From Sipunculus nudus (lineage: Eukaryota; Annelida; Sipuncula; Golfingiida; Sipunculidae), in the NCBI GenBank assembly GCA_026874595.1, contig CM049306.1, forward strand, positions 106,777,142 through 106,841,141: a stretch of 64,000 bases of DNA, written 5' to 3'. Below, in pieces: positions 36,425 to 47,174 of the stretch. Within the stretch, counting starts at the first letter, position 1, and each line of letters begins with the position of its first letter. The notes beneath the pieces were generated by a model. The model saw only the letters and a program-made list of their open reading frames with translations. It had not been told where the DNA came from and did no database searches. Both the position numbers and the translations under genes were made by a program.

Positions 36425-37228
36425 CTGCTCGATGAGCGTATACTTCTTTTGAGTTGAGTTGAGGAACAAACGTTTTCAAAACACTTTATTTAAAGTTTTG
36501 TTTATTTTGTTTTATAATGTTGGAATTTTTTATTTCCTCATTCTCCCTACCGATCATCTTCATGGCGGTGCATGAACAGATTTTTATTGAAAGTACCCAA
36601 TCACTTTGTGTGTCACAACCATCAGTCACTATGGAATTATGATCAACCTGAGACTCCTGATATTTCCAAAGTTAATATTATGTCGAATCATCTAGACTTA
36701 AAGTGTCATATAAAATCCTCTGCCAGTTCCAAAACTTTTTGTTATTAATAATTCATTTGATTTAAATTTTCATTTTTATAAAGGCTCATTTCTAAAAAAA
36801 ATGCTAAAAATAGAGTTCTTAAAATGTATTCAAAGCATGAAGTCCTGAACATTTCACCCGACACATTTTTAATATTTCTCACAGGAATGACACATTGATG
36901 TCATCACAGAGTGGAACTAACCTGTATAAAATTATGATGACTGAGATGTGATTAACATAAAACAGTCAAGACAATAATATAAAGTATTAAGTATGGATAA
37001 AGAAAGCGTGAAGTGTATTGAATTTCAATTCCTTTTGAAAATAACTGAAACGTATTTTTTGTTTCTTACACTTTGTGCAGTTGCTTAGAAGGAGACCGTT
37101 CTGATTGTAATCCAACGGTAGATACAACATGAAAACTACATAATAAATGACCAGCGAGAGAGACTTCAAGAGGAGACTCATTGACCGAAAAGACTGACAG
37201 TCAGAAGTAGGTCAATGAATCATGGCGA
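36425..37228. other. Intergenic, nothing recognised
   Basis: AT-rich, many stops, no repeat identified. Confidence 0.5.
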
Positions 37229-37589
37229 AGTTAGGATTACAGAGGGATATACGTTCACACATGAGGCTGCAGTCAGGATTACAGAGGGATATACGTTCAC
37301 ACATGAGGCTGCAGTTAGGATTACAGAGGGATATACGTTCACACATGAGGCTGCAGTTAGGATTACAGAGGGATATACGGTCACACATGAGGCTGCAGTT
37401 GGATTACAGAGGGATATACGTTCACACATGAGGCTGCAGTTAGGATTACAGGGGGATATACGTTCACACATGAGGCTGCAGTTAGGATTACAGAGGGATA
37501 TACGTTCACACTTGAGGCTGCAGTTAGGATTACAGAGGGATATACGGTCACACATGAGGCTGCAGTTAGGATTACATAGGGATATACGT
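37229..37589 (+). repeat. 42-bp minisatellite
   Basis: About 8.5 copies of a 42-bp unit containing 'ggattacagagggatatacg' and 'catgaggctgcagtta'. A period of 42 keeps frames open on both strands, so the apparent 130- and 111-residue proteins are artefacts. The array is cut by the LTR array at 37,590. A last diverged piece ('cattcatacatgagttgcag') resumes at 39,641. Confidence 0.95.
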
Positions 37590-37738
37590 TGTTACGAAGA
37601 CAAATAAATGAGGGCCGATCAGGGAGTCGAACCCAGTTCTTGGCGTACAAGTCCGGCGTACCAACGTACGCTTCGCTAGCAAAGCAAGCTTCACTAGCGA
37701 GACAGTTCGGTCCGCTTTTATGTGCACCCCGTAACACA
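37590..37738 (-). repeat. TRIM LTR, copy 3
   Basis: 149 bp. It has an intact B-box-like GGTTCGACTCC... core (plus 37,623-37,633) but an altered A box. The purine tract AAGAGGGAG borders it on the 5' side (minus). Confidence 0.75.
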
Positions 37739-37749
37739 CTCCCTCTTAC

Positions 37750-39140
37750 CCTTCATTAGTACACGTCGGAAAACTTATCAATCCGTATACCTTGGGTCCA
37801 TCTGAACCCCACTAGTTATTGGTATATATTTTATGTACATTAAATAAATATCATTGTTGTGTGATTATTCATGGTTAATATAGTTAATATAGGCTTTTTG
37901 GAGATATTTAGAACAGAAAATACAATATATGGGAGAAAATACTTTAAATAAAGGTATAAATAACATATTTTAAAAGACTTAGATACGATTTTCTTCTTTG
38001 GCTGTGCTTTTTCGCAGTTTGTTCAGGCTAACATATCAGTACTACTTATTATTGAAATTTTAAGTGCCGCCATATAAAATAAAACACAATATATCCATGA
38101 TAAAAGTTAAGAGATTTTGACTTGGAATTACAAAAATTGGTATTGGGGTCCAATTAGACCCCAAACACAGCAATTTCAAAGAAACTGATTTCTAAACAAT
38201 TTAAGTCATAACTTCAATTGACAAACTGAAATTAAAATAGGAATGATCTGCTTCAATTCTTATTTATCTCTGGTATTAAGACACTCATCAAAAGTCTCAA
38301 AGGAAATGAAAAATGAAACGCTTCAAGTCCAATATATCTGTAGCTTCACCGACGCTCATCGCATATTATGCTGAGGATAGAGTGATCTGTGTAGGAATGA
38401 TTGTCACAGATTGTGCAGCACTGGCAAATTTTCTGTATGCCTGTCTGATCTGGGACAGAGGTAGAAACGTTTTTTGGTTGTTGGAGTTCCCTAGGCAGCG
38501 TGTTGGTGAACATCAAGCATGCTAAGGTCTATGAATGCTGATTTCACAGATTTCTGGATTTCCTGGATATTTTGCAAACGTTGATGTAGAAGGCCATCAT
38601 AAAGGTCTCACACAATGACTGCAGGAAAATCAGAAGTATCTTAAGATGTGACTCCAGGACAATCAGAAATATCTTTAGACGGAACTTTAATATGATCATC
38701 GCCATCATCTTCGCCGACATCAGATAATTCACCATCTGAAGGGTCAGAGTAGCGCTCAAAAATTATACCAAGCGCCTGGAATATGATGTAGCTTGACTGA
38801 TTTCTAACTCTGTTTGAATAGAAATATGAAATAAATGCAAAATATTACATCACTAAATGAATAACTATGTCAGATTCGTAGTATTTTTTAAGAGAAAAAA
38901 ATGACACAATCATATTCCGTAAAGCATTCTTTGCCACTGGGGTCCACATTGACCCAAAGAGAATATTTTATATACAGATATCATATGGTTCAATGCAACC
39001 ACACTATCTTTAATCGTAATGACGACATCAATATACCTGACAACTACCTAAAAAGAGAAAAGACAACAACTGATCAATTAAAAAATATCGCAAGAAATAC
39101 ACCCCTGGGTCCAAATGGACCCCAGGTGTACTGATGAAGG
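37750..39140. mobile_element. PiggyBac-like element inserted at TTAA in the TRIM internal region
   Basis: The ends are inverted: CCTTCATTAGTACAC at 37,750 and GTGTACTGATGAAGG ending 39,140. It is followed by TTAA (39,141-39,144) and preceded by TTAC (37,746-37,749, a one-base change from TTAA). TTAA duplication with CC-starting ends is diagnostic for piggyBac. The intact neighbour copy of the TRIM internal region shows the empty site CTCTTAAGAGCG at 39,370-39,380. Four imperfect palindromes of the type GGGTCCA...TGGACCC lie at about 37,793, 38,146, 38,939 and 39,106. On minus an acidic stretch (SDPSDGELSDVGEDDGDD, near 38,690-38,760) may be a remnant of a transposase N-terminus, and a Cys-rich stretch near 38,370-38,440 of its C-terminus. 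No intact frame exists. Confidence 0.7.
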
Positions 39141-39229
39141 TTAAGAGCGTTCTCTATCAGAACAAGACTAATTATCCCAAGAATCACACTTTGGTGAGCT
39201 TATTCCCTGGGCCACAAAGTTAACCGTCA

Positions 39230-39246
39230 CGTTAGACGAGCCCCCA
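39230..39246 (-). other. Primer-binding site, tRNA-Pro type (inner TRIM copy)
   Basis: Two bases after the LTR end the minus strand reads TGGGGGCTCGTCTAACG. Its first 12 bases equal the known tRNA-Pro primer-binding site TGGGGGCTCGTC. The sister site lies at 39,463-39,479 (TGGGGGCTTGTCCGACG). Confidence 0.65.
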
Positions 39247-39248
39247 TT

Positions 39249-39364
39249 TGTTACGAAGGCAAATTGTTGGGCCGGGAGTGGAACCCAGGTCAGCGGCGTA
39301 TAAGTCCGGCGAACCAACCGCTTCGCTAGCAGTTCGGTCCGCTTTTATGTCACCCCGTAACACA
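39249..39364 (-). repeat. TRIM LTR, copy 1 (middle)
   Basis: 116 bp, shortened by a deletion of the GCAAAGCAAGCTTC-containing part and another of the ATGAGGGGAAAAT part. The A box is intact (plus 39,318-39,328). The B box is altered (GTGGAACC for GTCGAACC). Confidence 0.75.
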
Positions 39365-39462
39365 CCCCCTCTTAAGAGCGTTCTGCTATCAGAACAAGAC
39401 TAATTATCCCAGGAGTCACACTTTGGTGAGCTTATTCCCTGGGCCACAAAGTTTTACCGTCA

Positions 39463-39479
39463 CGTCGGACAAGCCCCCA
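39463..39479 (-). other. Primer-binding site, tRNA-Pro type (outer TRIM copy)
   Basis: The minus strand reads TGGGGGCTTGTCCGACG three bases after the LTR end. It agrees with the tRNA-Pro site TGGGGGCTCGTCCG at 13 of 14 positions. Confidence 0.65.
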
Positions 39480-39482
39480 TTT

Positions 39483-39639
39483 TGTTACGAAGACAAATAA
39501 ATGAGGGGAAAATCCTGGGCCGATCCGGGAGTCGAACCCAGGTCGGTGGCGTATAAGTCTGGCGTACCAACCGCTTCGCTAGCAAAGCAAGCTTCACTAG
39601 CGAGACAGTTCGGTCCGCTTTTATGTGCACCCCGTAACA
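39483..39639 (-). repeat. TRIM LTR, copy 2, with pol III A and B boxes
   Basis: 157 bp, the most complete copy. On minus it carries TAGCGAAGCGG (plus 39,571-39,581), fitting the A-box consensus TRGCNNAGYGG. After 32 bases comes GGTTCGACTCC (plus 39,528-39,538), an exact B box. The spacing is normal for a tRNA-type internal promoter. A TATA-like CATAAAAG lies further 5' in the LTR. Confidence 0.75.
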
Positions 39640-39840
39640 ACATTCATACATGAGTTGCAGTTTTATTGAAACCCAGCATTTTATGGTTGTACACGAAGAA
39701 TGAGTGGGATTCCCTATGGTCGGATGTTCATAAAACCGTTTTTGCATTCTCTTATTTGGCCCACCATATGTCAGCTTCATTTGTACATAAGTGACTGTAC
39801 AATAGTGGATATTCTTTGATACCGTTCCTCAAACCGGAAT

Positions 39841-40320
39841 GTACTTGTTCTTGTGTTTAAAGCCACGAACAACATTGCTCCAATATATCTCCAAAACCTT
39901 CTCAGCCACCGCGTGTTTCAGTCAGAGGATTACAAAATCTTCATTGATACAAAATAGGTCATTCAGTTTTGCTGGCCCTAGAACAGTCTATCCGACATAT
40001 TGAGAATGTGTTCTAACGTATCAGAATTTAAAATAATATCACCTATTTACTGAGTTCTATTAATCTAGTCATTGATACTATATGATCCCTGTCATTTATG
40101 ACCATTTTAGTTTATAATTCAGACTCTATTGAATGGTCTGATGTACTTTTAATGCTTATACCAAGAAGTTTTTAAACTTAAAACGTAAATTTCTTGCTTA
40201 TACCTAGTTATCGTTGTATCATCTTTCCTGTATGTATCAGAGTTTTAGAGCATACCTAACTTGGATTTTACGCTTTATAAAATTAATTATTATTATAATT
40301 ATAACTATTAGTAAACACAC
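39841..40320 (+). pseudogene. 3' fragment of an L2/CR1-like LINE
   Basis: The plus strand encodes LVFKATNNIAPIYLQNLL (39,847-39,903), which matches the conserved tail of CR1/L2-type RT proteins (vyKalng-aPeYl). After a frameshift comes NRSFSFAGPRTVYPTY (near 39,953-40,000), the equivalent of the family's RSFS-aaP-lWN-LP motif. Stops follow. The fragment ends in an AT-rich tail of TTA/TAA repeats near 40,285-40,312, as at LINE 3' ends. It is 5'-truncated and dead. It is a different element from the LINE at 22.6 kb. Confidence 0.6.
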
Positions 40321-40483
40321 ACAAACACACTAAAAACACACACACAGACCCATGAACGAATGGGGATGAATGCCTACCCTCCTGTAGGCAACTAAAAGAA
40401 ACAAGAAGTACGAAATACGAAGAAACTGTTCTCAGGGTAAAGGTTCAAATTGGATACCGATGACATTGGGGCGACCTTGTCCA

Positions 40484-40683
40484 GAAGCGGATCCCGGGGA
40501 GGGGTCCACGTGGTCCGGAGCCTTTTTTTCAGCCACCGCAATCTTTCTTTAAGGGTTTCTGACCGATTTCTGCGACTGGACCTCCCCCCTTTTTTTTCGG
40601 ACCTGCAGAACTTTTTAAAGCTTTGTCATTAGTCCTCTTGGGTTGGACACATCCCCTTTTCCGAAATCCTGGATCCGCCCCTG
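40484..40683 (-). mobile_element. MITE with GGATCC-containing inverted ends, copy 2
   Basis: Inverted copy of 13,510-13,716. The ends are GAAGCGGATCCC and AATCCTGGATCCGCCCCTG. It shares GGTCC motifs and 'tttgtcattagtcct' with the first copy. Confidence 0.65.
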
Positions 40684-43519
40684 TTGTCTGATGCAACATG
40701 ACTTATTTCTAACTTGTCATAGAACAAATTGATCGGATTCACTTTCAGGGAAAATCAAAGGATTGTTGTTTATGATTTAGAACGAGTGGTCTGATTGATT
40801 AAACTGTATCCGTGAGGAATAAAATAAAATCTTGTCGTGTTGCCTGGACAAGAAAAGTCAATTTGTGCATGGTTGTCTTCATAATTGGAATTCTGCTTCG
40901 AAAATCGAACGCAGTAATTTTCCATTAAACAAATAACCACAACGACTAATCCTGGGGCGTCCAAGGATGTTGTTGAGTAACACCACCAGAACATTTGACT
41001 GAGAGGCTTCGGGCATGTTATTTAGTGGATCATGAAGTACATTTGTCACATGTTGAACAAGACCACAGTCTAAAATTACTTAACACGTTTGGGAGTTGTC
41101 ATTTTTGTTAACAAAGTTCAAGAGTCCACCAAGAAGAAGACAATTTTTAGGTGGAAAATTATTATAAAAGATTGAAAGATATTTCTTAAAGAAGGGTTCC
41201 TGAATATTAACAGCTAGGGCGCTCACACGTGACCGCCATTTATCCTGTGACAGCAGGAACAACATCCAGAGTGATACACAGGAAAAAATATAGAGAAAAT
41301 CGGAAAGTGCAACAAGATCGCGAAATTATTGTTTAAAAATATCTAAACGGGGGGGGGGGGGGGGAGGCATCGGGATAAATGTCATGTCGGGGTCATATCA
41401 GTACCCTTGTACCTTAGTAGGAGTCATTCCTATATTAAACGTTAAGACATAAGACACTCTTATGGGAAATCACCTCACAACTCACAGACGATCACTGAAA
41501 TTTAAATTTGAAAATTCTTTAGCTAGCATTTAGGGAAACATAAAGATTCACTTAAAAAAAATATTCATGAATGTTAGTGAATAAATCATAGTATTGAATC
41601 AATCATTTCAGTGGTGTCTGCTCATTTCAGATGAAGCAAAGCTCAACTGAAGCATGGATTCTATCGTTTTCAAATCATTTTGCCATTTTTATTATTGCTC
41701 TTTATAAATTGGTCGTGTATGAGACACTCTTAATTATTGCTCTTAAAAGTTTTTTTTATGAAACATGAACAGTAAATATCTTACTTTCGGAAGAACTCTT
41801 AAAGACAATATTCTTGACTCGAATGTCACTTCTAGATGCAAGATCATGTGCTGCCTCGACGACAGCTTAAATATTCACGCAACACAGGTACGGTCACTGC
41901 TATTGAGAGTTTCATGTCCATTTAAACGAAATAAATAAATAATTCTCCTTAAATATAATATAAATTTAACATCCGTTTCGACCCGACCTTGATGCGATAG
42001 ATATCCACTTCAAAGCAATGGATTTATGGTCAGTCGCTTCTCTGGCTACAAAAAGAATTATCAGAAAACAAATCATCTTCCAAATACCTTGCTTCAGTTT
42101 TGCTAATGTTACCTCAGGAGGTTAAATACTAATGGGCGGAAAAACGGATAGACAGGTTAATTAGTATAGGGCACCTGCATTCCCAAAGCTGTTTAACTTG
42201 GTCGATTGGCAGGTGATGGACTGCATGACTGATAAAGGCGGGAACCTTTATGTTCTTGACAGAATCTGGAATATCCCGTCTATACAGACACTTGAACAAG
42301 AGCCCAGAGCCAAAGGATAAAATATACAACACCAAAAGCTTAAAACCGTTTTAACATCGTATATTAAGTGATTCCCAACAAAATGCCGTCATTAATTTTT
42401 TGGACACTTCTGCCAGTGCATATATACTCACACGTGGTTTTAGAAGCAATTTTTAGGCATATAAGCTTTCATTGGTTTTTAAGTTAAGGGAGTTTACTTC
42501 CACAGATAAAACAATGAAACTGCCGTACTAGGCTAGAGAACTCCTATAAGCATCACAAATAAGTTTAAGCATCTATTTTAAAATAATGGATGAAAACTCA
42601 CAGGCGATTTGGGATTAAACCTCAAATAAATATGTTCTCTCATTATAAATCATGAAACACTTAAGCAAGAAACCTACATGATCATTCAGATTAATTGCTA
42701 ACATATATAACATGGCACTGGCCAGATCTATCCTCTTTACTCTTTCCTCGTTACTTGCTTCTGGTTAACATTTTTTCAACGACGTTTCATTAGGCTGAAG
42801 AACCAGGTGAGAGCTGTGAGGCATTTTTCGAGGCAACCAGACTGTTCGGCACCGAATGTTATTTCTTACAACATCTGCATAAGCATAATATGGAAAATTA
42901 AATAAAAAAATAGATAAAGGATTCGAGTATAAATGGTGGTTCGATTGTACTGAAGCATTCCATCGTACACTTGGCTTTATTATGGACCACTCCCACATCA
43001 AAGGAACACGATTGTTCTTCCAGGTGAGTACCCCCTTCTGAAAATCCAGGCCTTTTGTAATGGTCTGCAGTTATACTGAACTCCTAGAACGGCCTTGTTA
43101 TAACGGCGTGTTTCTTCAAAAGAAGCACTCAAGTAGCAGACAAATATGGATATTGATAATGCTTATTACATTCTCGAATGAGCACACCCATGGAATTTGT
43201 GAAGAAGAAACCGAGTAAAAAAAACAAGATATAAACTCCGCTGTACATGTTTACATTTTGTCCAATACCTCAATGCAAGAAACGAATCCTATTAGTTTTA
43301 CCGTTCCCCTATTGAATAAACTCAGCAAGAAACGCACCATTAAAGCTGTACACAACCTTGACTAAAATACAATATAGAAAACCTAAGACGGTAATTTAAA
43401 CACTTTTTTTCTTTATTAGACATAAACATAACAGTTACATTTCTTATCAAACAGACAATGAATTAATTCCGCTCGTATAAAATACGTCTAAAACATTTAC
43501 CTATGAGATCAATAAGAAA
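40684..43519. other. Intergenic, no gene recognised
   Basis: AT-rich. It holds a G-run at 41,347-41,363 and short frames (40,770-40,994; 41,080-41,265; 42,129-42,335; 42,765-43,001 on minus) without domains. No copies of the window's repeat families were noticed. Confidence 0.4.
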
Positions 43520-44638
43520 CTAGAATACGGGTAGTCGACAAGCGACTACGTGTATCCGCCAAAATCAGAGTAGGACGGGTGAAGTGAGGCATGGATTCAG
43601 TGGCAAGGGGAAATAGAGTTACATGTGTTACATATTAGAATGGATATCTGCCACGTAAACATGATTGTAGGTGGCGCAACCTGTTATTTGAACGAGAGTG
43701 ATTTTATCCCACAGCAGACAAACTGATAGACCTTGTGCAAAATTGGCTGCAGGTGGCGCCACCACTTTTGTGTGTTATAAAGCTATCCAAGTGCTACATT
43801 TGTGTAATTTTTTTTCCTGATTGGTCAAACGAGTCCGGAGATATAAGCATTAATGTCTGCAGCGTGAACGTGAATGAAGCTGGCGCCACCTGTCATAAAA
43901 TCAAGAAAGCTATCCAGGATGTATACGCATGCCGAATTACAGGTAATTTGGTCAAACCACTGCAGAGATATGAGTGATTTTAACCCAAGGCAGACAAACA
44001 GATGGACGCTGTGAAAAATGGCTGCAGGTGGCGCTACAATTTTTGTGTATGTTATAAAACTATCTAAGGGCTACATTTGTGTAAATAAAAATCCTGATTG
44101 GTCAAGCGGTTCCTGAGGTATGAGCTTGAATGTCTGCAGCGTGAACGTGAATGTAGGTGGCGCCACCTGTCATAAAATTAAGAAAGCTATCTAGGATGTA
44201 TACGCATGCCGAATTTCAAGTGAATTAGTCAAACCACTGCAGAGATATGCGTGATTTTAACCCAAGGCAGATGAACAGATGGACACTGTGCAAACATGGT
44301 TGCAGGTGGCGCCACCATTTTTTGTGTATGGTATAAAGCTATCCAAGGACTACATTTGTACAATTTTTTTGTTCCTGATCGGTCAAACGGTTCCCGAGAT
44401 ATGTGGGTTTATGTGTGGAAACAGACGCACAAACAGACGCTGGGCAGAGAGGAAAGGTCAGAGGTCAAGGCCAATTCGTTAGGCACCCGTTCACATGTGA
44501 CCCGATAATTGGTGTAAGTTTCAGAAAAATCCGTCCAGTAGTCTCAGAGGAGTTCTCCGGAAACGAACGCGGCGGCGGCGGCGGCGGCGGCGGAACCCGG
44601 TCAAAAACATAGTATCCGCAAAACTTCGTTTTGGCGGA
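43520..44638 (-). mobile_element. Non-autonomous Helitron-like element, copy 2
   Basis: Reverse-orientation relative of 11,568-13,059. On minus it starts TCCGCCAAAAC after an A (44,638), with a strong 5' hairpin (GCCAAAAC paired with GTTTTGCG). It ends with the GTAGTCG/CGACTAC hairpin and CTAG at 43,523-43,520 before a T. The interior has three diverged units with GGTGGCGCCACC palindromes. A (GGC)n run lies at 44,570-44,594. Flanking bases do not repeat, as expected for Helitrons. Confidence 0.65.
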
Positions 44639-44837
44639 TACAATGAATATCAGACATTATATTCAGTCATTATATTGTGTGACCTTAAACATATTTTGGA
44701 AGTTTTGTCACCAACATTTTCAGTTAAATTTATTAATACCCGGATAAAGGTGTAACTAGCGGTTACTTTATCATCAGTGTGACACCAGTGTCCTGATTAT
44801 CTGCCGTTAACAGAGCTTACGATTTCAGAACACATCG

Positions 44838-44843
44838 TTTATT
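44838..44843 (-). terminator. Possible poly(A) signal of the ankyrin gene
   Basis: AATAAA on the minus strand, about 207 bp beyond the stop codon at 45,050. This is a normal 3' UTR distance, but the hexamer is common by chance in AT-rich DNA. Confidence 0.35.
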
Positions 44844-45049
44844 AACGGTATAACAGCGATGGCTTATCGGGCTTTTGAATAACTCGAAAGCTCCGTTTCA
44901 CGAAGAAACGCTTACATGTTCACCCTTCTGGTTCCTTAGAGATGCGAGATGGCATGTAAAATAAAGTGAGGCTTTTTCCTCCTAGGGGGTAGGGGTTCAA
45001 ATATAACATGCAAGTCAGGCAGATATATGGAACGACGAGTATCACATCC

Positions 45050-45870
45050 TCATATCACAGTGACTGACCGAGCAAACTTAATAACAGACCTATCAGTTAT
45101 TGTCTGAGTGGCTACACTTCTATGCCGTCGGGAATGAACACCGCTGTGAGGTGCAGACGACATTCTCCGATTACTTTGAAGTTCGTGAGGTATTTTAGAA
45201 TTCATAAAAGTTGCACTACCGGTACTCCTAGAATTTGTACAAGGATGGGAGTTGCGTATATGCTGCCCTGACGAGTCCCAACCCGTAGCACAAGTCTGCT
45301 TTTTCGCCCAACTTCGTGTTGGTTCATAAAGCACTCGATCCTGTTTTTGGTACGTAGCATATGTTGGATTTATCCGAACAGCCCATACGCGTTGACCCGG
45401 ATGTAGTCTCTGAATGACCGGAAGAGAAGACTGGCGGTTGTTCATATCACGTGATCCAATACTTACAGCCGCACTTCGACTTCGTTTCTGGAACACATCA
45501 AGCGTATTCGGGTCGTCATCGTACCACGGTGATAAAATTCTTGTCGGACTCGAGGATTTCCGACCAAGGGTACGTTGGCGTCGCCTAACGTGTCCAGCGG
45601 AGTGTCTCGTGCTTTCACTTGGATAATTTCTGGTCTGTGTTGAGAGGGGAATGGAGCGCGGACTACGCATAGACTGTATGCGATCCTGAGCAGACCGCCT
45701 TCGTGCATATGACGTCCGTGTTTCCCGAAATGTGTGTGTGGGCCTGCTGCGACCGGTACTACTAGCGTCATCTGACGAGGATCTGCTGTTTCCCGATGGC
45801 ATGTCGTCTTCCAAATGTTCAGAACCTAACTCTGCTTCATTTTCTATGACGTCATCGGGTTTTACAACAT
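45050..45870 (-). CDS. Ankyrin-gene exon, last: basic Ser/Arg-rich C-terminus
   Basis: The acceptor TTGCTACCTTTTAG ends at 45,871, and the exon runs 821 bp to a stop at 45,050. Its first two bases complete a codon begun with G in the exon ending at 52,568 (phase 1 to phase 1), giving Asp followed by VVKPDDVIENEAE. The reading frame continues acidic at first, then becomes long, basic and low in complexity (RSPRSIPLSTQ, TRHSAGHVRRRQRTLGRKSS, HSRRHRSVATQTI). No folded domain is evident. It probably forms a disordered tail. G+C is higher than in the flanking introns, which supports real coding. A longer frame that starts at 45,907 includes intron sequence and is not preferred. Confidence 0.7.
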
Positions 45871-46044
45871 CTAAAAGGTAGCAAGAAATATAACATGAGC
45901 CGTACATAACTTATAAGTGTATATCACCTAATATTTTAACTGATCATTTAAGGAAAGGAATCTTCAAAAAAGATCGCCAATACATCTAGCCAAACAGAAA
46001 ATACCTGTAATTTTTGACAACATTGCTTTAACAAGTGACCTGTG

Positions 46045-47174
46045 GGTCATGACGCTCAGCCGACTGACATGTTGATAATATGTCCTTGCACAGACAACTA
46101 ATTAAGATAATGTAAGTGGCATCATTGTTCATGCATATAAGCTTAAGTTCATCAAGACCCATAAGCACAACAAATTTGATGACAATCCCACCAGCCTTTC
46201 ATGAGGAATCTGGCAATTTGTGTGTTTTTTGCATTATTTCTGGGGTGCTCAAACATACCCCAAATCTCTGAGAATATAGGTCACTGTGACCCAATTTCAG
46301 ATTTCTGGGGAGAACTTTGAGGAACTCTCAGTATGTCAAGTTAGAAGATTCTGGGCCCAAAGGTTATGATTTGTGCCCTACTTTGGTATCAAATTTTCAA
46401 TTATTCTGAGGGGTGCTTATAAGCCCCATAGCTCAGAAAATATGGGTAACAGAGACCTAAATTCACGTTTCCAAGGAAACTTTTCATAGACCTCCCTGAA
46501 TTTTAGGTTAGAAGATTCCAGGTCCAATGTTTATGATTTGTGCCCTGCTTTGGTATAAATTTTTTTTATTTAAATTTGGTTTTAATTATGCTGGAGGGGG
46601 GGGGGGTGCTTATATATATATATAAGCCCAATAGCTCAGAGAATATGGGCAACAGAGACCTAATTTCAAGTCTCAAAGGATATTTTTCACAGACCATCCC
46701 GGATGTCAAGTTTGAAGATTCTAGGACCAATGGTTACAATTTTTGCCCTGTTAGCGGACAACTGCATTTCTGAAGGTCTAAAAAATATAGAAAAAAAATG
46801 TGTTATATTTTTTTTTTTAAATCAAGGTGGTGCCACCAGTCCGCAAGAACTGATGAAACACTCCATGATGAAAATGCATGCAAAGAATCAGGGTGATCAA
46901 TGCAATAGTTGTTCAGATACTGGAGCTTTTGTATCAAATTTTTAGTTATTCTTGGAGGTACTTCTGAGCCCCATAGCTCGGAGGATATGGATAACAGAGA
47001 CTTAATTTCAGGTTTCCATGGAGCTTTTTTATGGCCCTCCCAGGATGTCAAGAAAGAAGATTCCAGGTCAAATAGTTATGATTTGTGCCCTGTTAAACGT
47101 CTAACCGGACGGAGGACGGACAAAGAGTGATCGCTATAGCTCAGATGACTTAGAGCCAGCTGAGCTAAAAACGA
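46045..47174 (+). repeat. Dispersed repeat family, copy B, with internal reiterations
   Basis: The left part ('cgactgacatgttgataata', 'catcaagacccataagcaca') matches 56,518-56,700. Inside, the phrase around 'agaagattc' plus 'atgatttgtgccct' recurs at about 46,345, 46,510, 46,713 and 47,055. The 3' end (47,085-47,174) matches 70-180 of the window. The family is probably a non-autonomous transposable element. I see no coding frame. Confidence 0.6.

Larger units (their letters stand above)
37590..39639 (-). mobile_element. TRIM-like LTR array: LTR-internal-LTR-internal-LTR
   Basis: Three copies of one short LTR (39,483-39,639; 39,249-39,364; 37,590-37,738) alternate with two copies of a short non-coding internal region. 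On minus each LTR ends ...CGTAACA, followed by a primer-binding site. Internal regions end in a purine tract (AAGAGGGGG or AAGAGGGAG) directly before the next LTR start TGTGTTACGGGG. The internal region is only about 118 bp and codes for nothing, which fits terminal-repeat retrotransposons in miniature. Flanks ACGTT (37,586-37,590) and ACATT (39,640-39,644) look like a 5-bp target duplication with one mismatch. One internal copy was later split by a piggyBac-like element. Confidence 0.7.

Noticed and set aside
37215-37737. Open frames of 111-130 residues on both strands
   Set aside because: Produced by a 42-bp tandem repeat and the adjacent LTR. Both strands are open for the same arithmetic reason.
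39528-39581. tRNA gene on the minus strand
   Set aside because: A and B boxes are present, but no acceptor stem or anticodon arm can be paired, and the sequence recurs as part of an LTR.
43735-44612. Overlapping plus-strand frames of 67-80 residues
   Set aside because: They lie inside the Helitron-like element and follow its internal repeats.
45414-45771. Alternative frames over the last ankyrin exon
   Set aside because: They lack matching splice phases. The minus frame ending at 45,050 is longer and joins the upstream exon in phase.
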